NCBI RefSeq assembly: GCF_020497125.1
Contig: NC_059072.1
Span: 68,083,697-68,147,696 of the forward strand
DNA: 64,000 bases
From: Mauremys mutica
Taxonomy: Eukaryota; Chordata; Testudines; Geoemydidae
Reading direction: 5' to 3'
Part shown: positions 23,240-35,540 of the stretch, piece after piece
Numbering within the stretch: the first letter of the stretch is position 1
Layout: each line of letters begins with the position of its first letter
The notes under the pieces: generated by a model
Told to the model about the DNA's origin: nothing
The model's database searches: none
What the model saw: only the letters and a program-made list of their open reading frames with translations
Translations under genes and position numbers: made by a program

Positions 23240-26200
23240 AAAGACATAAAACAATCAGTTATGCCTATACATAGACTCCAAAGGACACACTGAGGGAGCA
23301 ATCAGAATGGTAGGAGGAGAACCAGGAGAAGACAGTCACAGAAGCTTAGGGAGGACAAGATTTCAAGAAGAGTATAGTCAATGGAGTCAAAGTGACAGAT
23401 CAAAGAGGATAAGGATGGAGTACCGGTTCTGAGCTTTGGTTAGGAAGAGGTCATTGGACCATTCTTGCCAAAGTGTCTAGACCGGAGAGAGTCTAGGATG
23501 GATCTGGAGGAGAGGAAGTGCAGATACTAACTGTAAACATGGCATCTAAGGAGTTTAGAATGAAAGGGAGATGAGAGATGGAGTGGTAGTAGGAAAGGTA
23601 AGTGCGACCAAGAGTGTGCGTTTTGTTTTGTTTTGAAGAGACTTGAAGTGCTTGTATTGTGAGAGGAAAGAGCCAGTGTGAAAGATTAAGGAGAAGAGTA
23701 AGGAAGGCATTAAAGTGGATGCAAGGGAGATAAGGCTGTGGGTTGGAATGCAGTCACTGGGGCAAGTGGAGGGGCAATAGGAGGAGAGCAATCAAGAAGC
23801 TTTTAACCCTCAAAGTGTGTTTATTGGCATTTATATTTTGCAGTGATGCACCATTCTATGTGTATATTTTTCAGAGGGATCCCTAAAATATTCTACTATA
23901 GTCCTATTAAATTCCAACAAAGCCACCATCATAGTTATCGTGTCCAACTTGATTGTATCTACAGCATTTTAGGGTATGCACCTACATGTCAACACAAGGT
24001 TGCATGTTCTGTCTCTAATTTAATTTTCTCTTTCCATTTCTGTGCATGGCTGGGCATAGAGTCTCTCAAAACATGCAGCTGAGGGAGGGACAAATGTGCT
24101 TTCCCCACACACTTGCTCTTTTCAATAAGAGATGACATGCAGTAAATAGTAGCCTGGAGCCTTAGTCAATATTTAGGCCATCTTTAATTTGCTCAAGCTA
24201 TTTTAAGATAACATGTGGGAGTGTGAAAAACTGACATTTCTTCTTGCAAGACTTTCAAAAAGATATTTACCTGTGGCTGTCAGAAGGATTAAATGTATGG
24301 ACTTAAAAGTTGAAAGTTGTTATATTTAAGTAGTAGTAAGCATTAACATCTATAATATGTTCAAGCAATAGCTCATGGAGAGTATGCCCTTCAAATGAAT
24401 CGTGATTCAAAACCCATTGAAGTCAATGGAAAGTCTTATACTTTCCAATCCTTACCAACTTATAACAAGACAGCACACATGTGAATACTAATTATTTGCT
24501 AATATGCTGAGACTGTAATCAAGGTTTAGCATTATTCTGTGGAGGAAATTAATGTGTTTTCTTATCGGTTGGAGGCAGAAGGAAATTCATTTTGAAGATG
24601 CTGAATTTGTCACTGTCAGTGGAAACATGCTGAGTGGGCTGTAGGATATGGTTTGGTTGTGTCCCATAAATTGGGATTTTCTTGCTTTTTTAAGGTTTAT
24701 GTTGACGAGGGATGTCACGCTTCACCATTCTTAATTCCTTTCAACAAGTAATTTTTCTTTGTGGAATTTTACATGGTTTACAAAACCTGTCATTTTTATT
24801 AGAAAAATGGAAAAACTCAAAATTTTGTTGAAGCAATGATTAGTGAAGTGAGGATTCCAATTGCATGCTTTGAGCGAAGCACCTCAGCACTGGTTTTGCT
24901 AAACAGAAAGCCTTTATAAAATATGTTTTTGGCTGAAATTCTGAAAGGCTGATGTGCTGAGATAGATATTTATCACCTATTAAATCTGTGAAAGATGATA
25001 GAAAGTTTCCACTAAAATTCCAAAGCTTCAGACAGGGCCTTTCACAGAGAGTTGTTTTAAAGAGGCAAGTCAGCCTCAAATGGAGTTTACATGAACACTG
25101 TCAAAAAAAGGAATCATAAAGATGAAGGACAATTTGGTGACAAAAGAAAAAAGAAGAAAAAGAGTGCTTATTCAAACAGAAATCCTCCCACAACTCAACA
25201 CCTGGAAACATCTTAGGAACAAAGACTGGATTAGGGAGGTGGTCCCAGGATGAAAGGATTTCTATCCTGTGTATGGAAGATTGGTGGACTGTTTGTACCA
25301 TCAGAGTGAGACGCTGCTTGATTCAAATTACGTCTAGATTGTGATTTTGTTTTATTTCTTAGGCAGCCAACTTTGATCTGTACGCTATTACTTATAATCA
25401 CTTAAAATCTATCTTTCTGTAGTTAATAAATCTGTTATATATATATATATAAAATTACCTAAGACAGTGTGTTGTTTGAAGTGCAAAGGGAAATCTGCTC
25501 AGGAACAGGGGCTGGTGCATTGTCCTTTTCACATTGAGGGAGGGGCGGACTGAGTCACAACTTACACTGGTCAGGCTTTTGACCAGGGCAAGACGGTACA
25601 GGTCTGGGGTCCTAGGCTGCAGACTGAGGGAGAGTTGGCGAGTAGCTAGAGAAAGCACTCATGTAACATAGCTGGGTGTGTCTCTGTCTGTGAATGTTTC
25701 TGTGAGTGCAGGATCTGGAGAGGTCTGCAGCCTGTCACAGCATCACAATGTGAGAGGGAGCCCAAGTTGGTAGTACAGAGGGCTCAGCGGTACCTCACTT
25801 CCAGGTTGCACCCCAGGGAAGTACATCACAGTAATTAAAAAGCATCTGATGCCTCATGAAAGACTTGGAAGGTACTTTATTAATGGATTTTAATAGTTCT
25901 GGTTCCTGTGGGAACTAAAACACTGAATTTTCTCACTTCACTATTTGCAGGACCTAACTTGATCTCACCAATTTCACCCTTTTTGCAGCTTATCTGCTGC
26001 TTTCACTAGCCCAAGAGAACCAGATCAGACTGATTTCATATCTACAGCCTTACAAATGTATAGCTGTTTTTATCTTTTTTTTCCACTTATTTTTTTTACT
26101 CTCTCTACTTGAATATGTTTCAGTACCATTACCTTGTTTTCTTGTCCTTTCCTGTCTCTCTACTTATTCATAGTCCTCCCAATTTTATTTTGTTTCTCTC

Positions 26201-26413
26201 TCTTTGGTGGGAATAAAATAGAATGCAATGCCTAATAACAGACATATCCAGGACTTTAATGATCTTCTGCTGTTCTTTGTATTTTTCCTGCTGTGTTTAG
26301 TTGATTATGATTAAAGTAACACATCCTCACAGCCGCTGACAGGAAAAGCTCTTATGAAGAGTCTGATTTCTAGCAGAGACACTCACAGGCATATGCAGAT
26401 GAGACAACCAATG
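23240..26413. other. No gene; repeat-derived sequence of unknown family
   Basis: 23300-23790 is purine-rich on the plus strand and has the feel of an old LINE remnant. 24100-25250 is AT-rich without recognisable content. A (TA)n tract lies at 25436-25451. The stretch 25270-25833 is listed separately. Confidence 0.3.
25270..25833 (+). mobile_element. Putative LTR-like segment
   Basis: An AATAAATCTG polyadenylation-type signal (about 25424) and the (TA)n run are followed by a body ending 'gtacatcaca'. Start and TSD not found, so orientation and limits are tentative. Confidence 0.3.
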
Positions 26414-27082
26414 TTAGGCCATGGCTACGCTACAAACTGCAGTTGACACAAGTTAGGTTGGTGTACAGCTGCTGAAGCTTGTATATTGCTTGGGCACGTG
26501 CATACTTGGCTGCTTGCCTCAGCACTGCAAGTATCCTCTAGAAGTGATTGTATTAATATAAAGTGTGGTGGATAGATGGGTTGATATCCCACTATGCCAC
26601 ATGCCACCATCTGAGCTTGCTTCCAATCAATTCCCTGATCCCTGGCTCCTCCTCTGCCTGACCATCTTAACCCCTTCCAGTCCAGGATGGGGTGGACACA
26701 CCATCACAGGGCGACATTATCATGTTCCTGTACCTGACGTGGACTGGTCATAGAGCTTGCTTATACACACCATATGTGTTCATCATAAGATCCTTTAATG
26801 CTCTTCCAGTTATGGTTAAGGTTAGCTTTAAATAAACATATTTTACACACAGTGCTAGCTAGTGGCTGAACTGTATAATGTAGCTTAGCATTCCATTACA
26901 GAGATGGCTATTTCTTCAAGAACAGTTTGCTGAGGGATATAGCAAAAAACAATTCAGGGTTATTGATGGCATTCACAGAGAAGTTGTAGACAGTGGAATG
27001 CTGCTTCTGGGCCCAAGAAATGAGCACTGACTAGTGGGATTGCATGGTGATGCAGGTTTGGGATGACAAGCAGTGGCTGCAG

Positions 27083-27408
27083 AAATGGAGGTTACTCATC
27101 TGTAACTGGAGGTTCTTCAAGATGTGTTGTGCCTGTGTATTCCACATGTGGGTACACATGTACATCATATGTGCCTGAGATTAGAGATTTCTAGCAAGTA
27201 GTGTCTGTTGGTCTGAACCTGTGCAGTTGCTTTCCTTGTGCGCCAAACCAAGTCTGCTTTTATATGGGGTGCTTTGGACCGATGCCTCTACAGTTCTCTA
27301 AGTATAGATCAAGATCTGAAGCAGAAGAGAAGGAGAGCAGATATTGGAATACAGACATGTACCACACATCTCAAAGTACCTCCAATTATAGGTGAGTAAC
27401 CTCCATTT
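27083..27408. repeat. 326-bp segment bounded by 45-bp inverted repeats
   Basis: 27083-27127 pairs with 27364-27408 (reverse complement with several mismatches; both have 'gagtaacctccattt' or its complement). It sits exactly where Harbinger sequence stops. It could be the terminal-repeat region of the adjoining DIRS element or a separate MITE. Confidence 0.65.
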
Positions 27409-29042
27409 CTTCTTCAAGTGCTGGTCCCTATGTGTATTCCACACATGGAGGAGTGGTAAGCAGTAGTCAAACAGGAGTGGGGAGCAAGGATGCAGTTGGT
27501 ATAGAAGCTGGTAATACCGCTGTCCCCGCAGCTGTACCTGCATAAGAGGTCTGGATAACGTACAATGTTTCGTGAAAATAAGGATGGCGCTCCAGGTAGC
27601 CGCCCTACATATATCTAGTATAGGTATCTCTCTAAAGATGCTGTTTAAGTTGCTTGCATTCTAGTAGAATGGGCTCTTACCCCTTCCAGCCAAGGAATAT
27701 GCACCAATCGATAACAAAGAATGATGCAGATGGAGATCCTCTAGAGAATCTCTGAGCAGATAATGCTTATCCCTCTGATCATTCTGCTAAAGTGATAAAT
27801 AGTCTAGGAGTATTCCTAATTGGTTTGTTCTCTGCAGATTGAATAAAGCCCATCAGATGTTGAGAGAGTGATGTCTACTCTCCTCATCAGAAGCATGAGG
27901 TTTTGGAAAGATTACCGGTAAATGAATAGGTTGATTCATGTGAAATTCAGAAATGATGTTAGGGATCAATTTTGGGTGGAGGTGAAGGGAAACCTCCTTA
28001 TGAAATGTGGTATATGGCGGATCTGCCATAAGCACTCCCTGTTCATCCATTCTTCTGGCTGATGTGATGTTGGCTAGCAAGGTGACCTTCATGGAGAGGT
28101 AGGACATGGGGCAGGTGGTTAGCAATTCAAAGGGAGGTCTGGCAAGTACTGAAAGAACAAGATTGCACTGTTAGTGTCACCACTGGTGGGAAAGTTTTAA
28201 TGAAGCCCTTCAGGAATCTGTTGCTGGATGAGTAAAAATAGCATAGCCTTCAACTGAAGGATGGAAGGTGCTGATTGCTGCTAGTGGGCTTACAATGAGC
28301 TAATGGAAAGGCTTGATGTTTTGAGAACGAGTAGGTAGTCTAAAATAACATAGATTTGGGGCATAATTGGTTCTGTTGCATACAAATAGAGAAACATCTC
28401 CATTTTGCCAGCCAGCATTTCCTGGTGGAGTCCTTTTTGTTTTGATTGAGAATAGACTCGAAGGCCTGTGAACATGAACACTGTAAGTTTGATGCCCATC
28501 CCAATACCAAGCTTTGAAATGAAGAGGGCATGGGTTGGTATGTCTAATCTCACCATTCTCTTGAGTCACTAGATCTGGGAAACTAATGTGATGCCAATTT
28601 TTAAAAAAAGGTTCAAGAGGTGATCCTGGCAATTACAGACTAGTAAACCTAACTTCAGTACTATGCAAATTGGTTGAAACTTGTTCATCTGGGAGGCGAA
28701 CTGGTCCCAGATGAATTGGTAGTGCTCCTGTTCTAGCAGAAATCTGAAAAACATTCTGCAGGACAGGTGAATGTATATATGAAAGTAAGCATATTTTATG
28801 TTGAGAGGTGCAGATCATGTGCCCTCCTCCAGAGAGGGGATAATCGATGCCAATATGGCCATGCAGAATTTTGATTTTTGAATACAGCCATTCAGTTGAT
28901 GTAGACTGAGAATTGGTCTCCATCATCTGTTTTTCTTGGGAACTAAGAAATATGGGGAGTAAAAGACTTCAGGAACAGACCGTGTTTACATAGATATGCC
29001 TAGGTACGCAACATGGTGGATTATTTGCCAAAATTATCACGT
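27409..29042 (-). pseudogene. DIRS-like retrotransposon, tyrosine recombinase region
   Basis: The minus-strand open frame 27853-28125 carries the YLSMKV...ITSARR and LMADPPYT motifs and FPKPHASDEES, typical of the tyrosine recombinase (YR) that DIRS elements use instead of an integrase. The first catalytic arginine lies in TSARR. Upstream (higher coordinates) is related but heavily decayed sequence, cut by a CR1 scrap at 28566-28682. Catalytic His-x-x-Arg and Tyr are not readable in one frame, so this is a dead copy. Confidence 0.65.
28566..28682 (+). mobile_element. CR1-like LINE reverse transcriptase fragment
   Basis: A plus-strand translation gives PIFKK, then DPGNYRLVNLTSVLCKLVET, the conserved NYRP-type motif of CR1 reverse transcriptases. 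Only about 115 bp remain, embedded in DIRS sequence. Confidence 0.7.
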
Positions 29043-30755
29043 TTGGCTGGTGGTGTGTTACAAATCAATATTAATATTGAGTGTGGGGTAATTAAATGTT
29101 GTTATCCTTATTGTATGAGGAAAGAGCAGCAGAACTGTACTTAGCCTGCCCTGACTGAGGGGGGTCACCCTAAACTGAATCTTATTTGGTAAGCAGGGTG
29201 TTGGGATAATTAAAAGTAAGAAATACAAAATGGAGTCTGTTGACATGTGACTTCAGGATTCAATCCTTGTTTACCTCAGGGACACTGACTCAGAGCTAGC
29301 CCCAACTGGTTAGAACTGGATTTTCCCACCTTTGGGCTCCGGACAGTCCATCTGTTTTCTCGCCCAAATCCCTGAAGGCTCTATTACCTTAGATTTACCT
29401 CACACTCATTTGGCATTGCCATTTGGAACAGTCCACTTTTTCCCGCCTTGACATCCATAAAGGACTGACTCCTCTGCGAATGAAGCCACTTTCCATCTGA
29501 GCGGCAGCCTGCGTGCGGTATGGGTCTCATCGTGGTTCCAACTATATCGACGAGAGTGACACCTATCCCGAAGACACCGGAGAAGACTTTCAACACCTAC
29601 CTTATCCTGCTGTTCCATCTCCAGAGGGCTTCTCTTCCACGAGATCACCATTCATCCGTTGGACTCCTCAGAGTTCCTCCTTGATGGCTTTCCACTAGCT
29701 CGATAATAGGGTCCTGAGCATCACCACCACACAACCCAGCACCTAGACTGAGTAGGAAGACATCTATTTTGTTATAGGGTATTTGGCCAAGGGAGGGATT
29801 TATCTGGGTCTGGGCTTCATGCCCCACTGAAGTCAGTCACTATTGTTATTGTCATTGGTTCTAGAACTGTTTGCATTTGTGGTTTTCTTCCCCTTCCCTG
29901 TTAGTTGTATTTTTATCCCTAATACATATCTCTTTGTTATTACTTACCTGTCTCCTCTTCATTTTACACTACACCATACCTGGGGTATTGGTCCACTGGG
30001 TGATCAGATACCAGAGTGGGTCGTATCTGCACTTCTGAGTAAAAGGGGTATCCATTTTCTTTCCCTCTACCACACCTGATTTATTTTAAGGGTTACCTTT
30101 TTCCTGCTTTGAGGCAACAAGGGGGTAGGGATGTCAAATACTAGTGAAAGGGGGAGGTGAGAACAGGCGTTCCTACCTGGTGATGTGGACTCTGCCTAAA
30201 GAGTCTTAGACACCATTTGATCTTCTCCTCTCCAGCATTTAATGAGAGGGCTAATTAGACTCAATTGAGAGTCATTTTTTTCTGTTCAGTGATAAGCAAA
30301 ACAAGGAGCTAAGCCTTAGCCCTGATGTTGGGATAATGGTGAAAGGAAAAGACACTGCAGAGGTTGTACCGGCAAAGAAGTTCCCTGCTACCCAGTTAAA
30401 TCACTAAGAGCTGAAATCACTACAGACCTGGGTTAAGTGTGGAACCTCAGAACATAGAATCGCAGAAGTGGCAGTGAGCGTCCAATGGCAGCAGCACAGA
30501 AAAGCAGTGACAGCAAGCGACCAGTGGCAGCACAGAAAAGCAGTAGCAGCAAACAGCCAGTTGCTGAGGTGCGCAGTGACCACAGAGACATTTCTCAATG
30601 CCCCTTCTGGGGTGGGAGGTGAACCCTTGCAAACACACCTCTGAACCTGGGGTCTTTGCTAACCAAGGACAGCCAACTGTGAGTGGGGTACAACAGAGGG
30701 AGAGAGGAGTGATATGTTAAAGAGACATTAGTTCGTCAGACTTTCCCACCAAAAT
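29043..30755 (+). mobile_element. LTR-like element, family X, plus copy (truncated)
   Basis: Aligns in reverse with 5824-7521: shared 'ttgttatccttattgtatga', the 'gacactgcagaggttg' region, a CAG-rich block and 'accaaggaca...ctgtgagtgggg'. The left end is missing. It is interrupted by the LTR at 29199-30119 and abuts Harbinger sequence on the right. Confidence 0.6.
29199..30119 (+). mobile_element. Solo LTR (921 bp) nested in family X
   Basis: Ends TGTTGGGATA and GAGGCAACA give TGTT/AACA termini. A 4-bp duplication AGGG flanks it (29195-29198, 30120-30123). Sequence on both sides aligns with the uninterrupted family X copy at 5824-7521, which confirms the insertion. A CATAAAGG box occurs near 29456; orientation is tentative. 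Confidence 0.65.
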
Positions 30756-31345
30756 GAGTGGCAATCACTGTGTGAAAGCTGGCAACTCTAGACTGCTACC
30801 AGTCAGTCGCGAATCAGTTTCGAGTTGGAAAATCCACCCTTGGGGCTGCGATGATGCAAGTGCACAGAGCCATTAATTGCCCCTTGCTACGAAGGACTGC
30901 AACTCTCGGTAATGTGCAGGAAATACTTGATGGCTTTGAGGCAACGGGATTCCTTAACTGTGATGGGGCAATAGATGGAATGCATATCCCAATTTTGGTC
31001 CAAGACCATCTTGCGATGGAGTACCTCAGTCAAAAGGGCTACTTCCCTGTGGTGTTGCGGGTGCTGGTGGATCACTGGGGCTGTTTCACTGAGATCAATG
31101 TGGGAGGGTGAGGGAAGGTGCATTTTTCGGAACACTGGACTGATAGCAAGCTGTGTGCTGCGACTTTCTTTCCAGACCAAAAGATTCAAATGGGGGATGT
31201 GGCAATGACCATAGTGATCCTGGTAGACCCTGCCTACCCCTTGCTCCCGTGGCTCATGAAGCCTTACACCGAGAATTTAGACAGCAGCAAGGAATGCTTC
31301 AGCAGGTGCAGAATCACTGATGAATGTGACTTTGGCTGATTAGAA
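30755..31345 (+). pseudogene. PIF/Harbinger DDE transposase remnant, copy A
   Basis: Cut-and-paste transposase of the PIF/Harbinger family, whose host relative is HARBI1. Open pieces at 30851-31111 and 31118-31339 in two frames give TLGNVQEILDGFEATGF, then NCDGAIDGMHIPI, which holds the first catalytic Asp. LVDHWGCFTEIN follows; its Asp is replaced by Glu relative to copy B's HFTDI. DPAYPLLPWLMKPY and ECDFG come next, ending in a premature stop. The N-terminal third is on the far side of the 27083-30755 insertion. Not functional. Confidence 0.8.
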
Positions 31346-32867
31346 GGTTGCTGGCACTGCCCATTTGGCAGGTTAGACCTCAGTGAGGAAAATATTCCAA
31401 GGGTCATTGCAGCCTGCTGTACTAACTCTGCATAACATTTGTGAAGCAAAAGGGGAAAAGGAGCACTGAGGTAGATCAGCTGAGGGAGGCATTGAAGGAG
31501 CATTTTGACAAAGATTCCCAAGAATGTGTCTTTATGTGATGCATTCAGACAGGCAATATTTACTTGCCACCTTAAATGACCCCTGTAGTACTTGCTTCCT
31601 GAGTGTTAATTGCACTGAGCAAATATTCCTGCCTATAGCCACTGTGTTTGAATGTTAGCACCAACTAACATGTGTATGACACAAATGAAGACCCATTTTA
31701 TTTCAAAGACTAAAATGTAATAACAGGACAAAACACAAAATTTTTGTAAAACAGGGGACATGTTATGACTTGGTTATGACTCTCACAGCTGACTGTAACT
31801 CCGGCTTTCATTGTGAAACCAGTTCCTAGGGATAGAATGCACGGGGTACTGAAAGGGACCAGGAACATGCAAGGAATGTGGTGCAGGAATTTGGAGAGGG
31901 CATGGAACAGAGTTCTGTATTGCCTGCAGGGTGAGTCATGCATGGGTGTGCTCAGACTGCAGCGAAATGAGGGACCTGAGCATATGTCTGGTCCTCCAGC
32001 AGCTTTATCATCCACTCCTGCCCCTGTATCCTTTCCAGGCTATCCAGCCTGAGTTTTTATTTTATAGTCTTCCTCCACGCTCTTGTTTCACTATGTGCTA
32101 CATCTGTTGACTTTAGCACTTTGTGAAATGTACTCCTCCTGTTTCGCCATTTTATCTGATGAAGGCGCTCTGCCAGTGTGGAGGAGTAGGTCCTCAAGGG
32201 CACATATGCAGAAGCCAAAGAAACAATGAACAGAGACAATATTGCGAGTTCACTCACAGCCATGATCACAAGTTACACACACTTCTTTCTCACTGTCCCT
32301 TTGCTAGCACACAGCTCAGCGAGAGCCTGAAATATGGTGAGATTGGCAGGGGAGGGTGGTTTCTGAAGTGGGAATCGGCAAGAAGGAACAAAGGGTCTGG
32401 GTGCTTTGTGAAGAGGGTCACTACATGCACCTAGGGAGAGTGTTCTGAATATTGGCACCCTTTTCCACAGGCTGGGGTAATCGAACCCAATATCTCACTC
32501 CTGAGGGTAACCCAGGATGCAAGGGTGCATCGCCTGCATACTGTGGCTTCAGAGCAGGTTCATATGCTGCTCTGGTCCCTGAAGAAATAATTGCCAGTTG
32601 GTGCGGCAAAGTTTCCTACAGTGAGGGGAGAAACAAGGCAGCTCTGCCAAGGAACCTTTAGCGGAGGATTGCAGAATACCTACAGGAAACTTTCCTAGTT
32701 CCTGGGACATCCTGGTGTACAGTAACAAACTTTTCCACTAGGCCATCACTGAGTAGCTGCATAGGCTCATCTATTAATTTCTGGCTCTTATTCCTCCTCT
32801 ACCATATAACCAAATACATGACAGCTCAATCTCCTCTCACTGTGCAGTATCAAAGCAAAATGTGTGC
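31346..32867. other. Harbinger copy A, region between the two genes
   Basis: Aligns piecewise with copy B (58650-59370, 59590-59711 and 61042-61480), including 'tttgtgaagcaaaagg', 'ccaggaacatgcaaggaatg' and 'gataacccagg'-like blocks. No additional coding sequence recognised. Confidence 0.5.
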
Positions 32868-32868
32868 G

Positions 32869-34810
32869 TGACGGGCTGGATCACAGAAATCCCCTTGGGG
32901 CTGCCAACTGATGTTCCAAGACTACTTCTGCCCCTGCTTTCTTGCCCTGGTGGCTTGGGACTTCAGTGCCCTGCCTGGTTTGAGCCTGTCAAGGTTTCCT
33001 CTCCCACTCTGAACTTTAGGGTACAGATGTGGGGACCTGTATGGACCCTTCTAAGCTTAATTCCTAGCTTAGATCTGGTAACGTTGCCACCAGCCAGAAA
33101 TCAGTGTCTGGCACACTTTCTGTCCCCCCAAAACCTTCCCTGGGGAACACAGATCCAAACCCCTCGGATCTTAACACAAGGAGAAATTAACCATTCCCCC
33201 CTCCTTTCCCCCACCAACTCCTGGTGAGTCCAGACCCAATTCCCTGGATCTTAAAACAAAGAAAAAATCAATTAGGTTCTTAAAAAAGAAAGCTTTTAAT
33301 TAAAGGAAAAGAAAGGTAAAAATCATCTCTGTAAAATCAGGATGGAAAATACTTTACAGGGTACTTAGATTTATATAGACCAGAGAAAACCCCCTCTAGC
33401 CTCAGGTTCAATGTTACAGCAAACAGAGGTAAAATCCTCTCAGCAAAAAAAGCATTTACAAGTTGAGGAAAACAAAACAAAGCTATCCCGCCTTGCCTGA
33501 CTGTTACTTACTAGTTTGAAACATGAGAGACTGATTCAGAAGGATTTGGAGAGCCTGGATTGATGTCTGGTCCCTCTCAGTCCCAAGAACGAACAACCCC
33601 CAAAACAAAGAGCACAAAACAAAGACTTTCCTCCACCAAGATTTGAAAGTATCTTGTCCCCTTATTGGTCCTCTGGTCAGGTGTCAGCCAGGTTTACTGA
33701 GCTTCTTAACCCTTTACAGGAAAAAGAGACATTAACCCTGAACTATCTGTTTATGACAGAGCCAGACCCGCTAGCCTGCTACAAACCCAGACCCAGGTCT
33801 GAATTATGTCCCCTAACAGCTGTAGGCTTAAACTGAAAGCAGCTTAAGAAGTGTTCCTGTCTTTAACACTCAGATGCCCAACTCCCAATGGGGTCCAAAC
33901 CCCAAATAAATCCATTTTACCTGTATAAAGTTTATACAGGGTAAACTCATAAATTGTTCGCCCTCTATAACACTGATAGAGAGGTATGCACAGCTGCTTC
34001 CTCCCCCCATAATACACACTCTGGGTTAATTAATAAGTAAAAAGTGATTTTATTAAATACAGAAAGTAGGATTTAAGTGGTTCCAAGTAGTAACAAACAG
34101 AACAAAGTTGATTACCAAGTAAAATAAAATAAAACATGCAAGTCTAAGCCTAATACAGTAATAAAACTGAATACAGATAAAATCTCACCCTCAGAGATGT
34201 TTCAAAAAGTTTCTTTCACAGACTGGATGCCTCCCTAGTCTGGGCACAATCCTTTCCCCTGGTACAGCCCTTGTTCCAGCTCAGGTGGTAGCTAGAGGAT
34301 TTCTCATGACTGCAGCCTCCTTTGTTCTGTTCCACCCCCTTATATAGCTTTGGCACAATGCAGGAATCTTTTGTCTCTCTAGGTCCCCTCCCCCTCTTCT
34401 CAATGGAAAAGCACCAGGGTAAAGATGAATTCCAGTTCAGGTGACATGATCACATGTCACTGTAAGATTTCATTACCCACTTGCCAGCACACACGTGTAC
34501 AGGAAGACTTACAAGTAAAACAGAGCCATCTACAGACAATTGTCCTGGTTAATGGGAGCCATCAAGATTCCAAACCACCATTAATGGCCCACACTTTGCA
34601 TAATTACAATAGGCCCTCAGAGTTATACTTCATATTTCTAGTTTCAGATACAAGAATAATACATTCATACAAATAGGATGATCACACTCAGTAGATTATA
34701 AGCTTTGTAATAATACCTTACAAAAGACCTTTTGCATGAAGCATATTCCAGTGACATTATATTCACACTCATTAGCATATTTTCATAAAATCATATAGAG
34801 TGCAACGTCA
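32869..34810 (-). mobile_element. LTR-like element, family B, interrupted by family A LTR
   Basis: Ends TGACGGGCTGG and GCAACGTCA; minus orientation is suggested by AATAAAATCAC (minus, near 34050) and a TATATAAGG box (minus, near 34345). The direct repeat GTGTGC lies just outside (32862-32867, 34813-34818), one to two bases from the proposed ends. Without the nested LTR it is about 1165 bp. It interrupts Harbinger copy A in the 3' part of the Myb-like gene. Confidence 0.7.
32987..33758 (-). mobile_element. Solo LTR, family A (772 bp), nested in family B
   Basis: Ends TGTCAAGG and TTTATGACA with an exact 5-bp duplication GAGCC (32982-32986, 33759-33763). Minus-strand features include TATATAAATC near 33370 and an AATTAAAAG signal near 33295. 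Same terminal sequence and 'taaccctttacagg' block as 4034-4933. Confidence 0.85.
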
Positions 34811-35540
34811 GAGTGTGCATACCAGAGCTCGCTTCCCCTGCTTCAGACATGCCAGAGCTGGAGTGCTGGGATTTGCTAGTCCCCTCGAGAGTCAAAAACA
34901 GAGCCTGACTCGCCACACCACCAGTCAAGTGTTCCACATCTGCCTCCAACTCCACTTTGTCCTCGGAGCTGACTGTGCTGGCTGCTGCCTCCAGTCCCCA
35001 CAAAATATCCATGGGGCTCTTGGTGGTTGAGGTGGGGTCACCACCAAGGCTGGCATTCAACTCCATGCAGAAGTGGCATGTCTTCTGTGCTGCACCAGTG
35101 TGTCAGTTGGCCACCCTTGCTAACTAGTACCCCTGCCTCAGCTCCTTGATATTAGCACAGCACTGCTGTGTGTCCCTTTCATGCCCCTTCTCCTGCATCC
35201 CACTAGCAATCAGCCCAAAGTTCCTAGGGTTGGAACAAAGCTGCGACTGCACAGCCTCCTCTCCCCAGAGTGCCAGCAGATCCAATAGCTCCAGTGTACT
35301 CCAGGTTGGAGCACGTCTCCTGCAGAAAGTTGGCATGGTCAGCTGGGAAGATGCTGAGTGAACTGTCCATGCCAAGCAAACAGGAAGAAGAATTTCAAAA
35401 AACCCTGGGCCTTTAAACAAGGGAGGGGCGGATGCCTGTGTACCTGGCTGCAGGGCAATAGAATTCAAACTGCTGACCAGGGCATGATGGGCATTGTGGA
35501 ACACCTTCTGGAGGCCAATTAGGGTGATATAAGCAAGCAC
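34811..35540 (-). pseudogene. Harbinger accessory Myb/SANT-like protein, copy A
   Basis: PIF/Harbinger transposons encode a second protein with a Myb/SANT or trihelix-type DNA-binding domain that helps the transposase reach DNA. On the minus strand, 35540-35124 encodes RRRAPTWSTLELLDLLALWGEE, followed by a DTQQC...IKELRQGY segment. This is a three-helix domain with the spaced tryptophans. The frame then breaks and an acidic C-terminal region continues in 35066-34791 (LEADVEHLTGG, SQALFLTLEG). The residues before the domain are in frame but not conserved. It is convergent with the transposase. The same gene in copy B is at 61670-62382. Confidence 0.75.

Noticed and set aside
35124..35540. Host Myb/SANT-domain gene
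   Set aside because: It lies inside the Harbinger element, is convergent with a transposase, is repeated in copy B, and has frame breaks.
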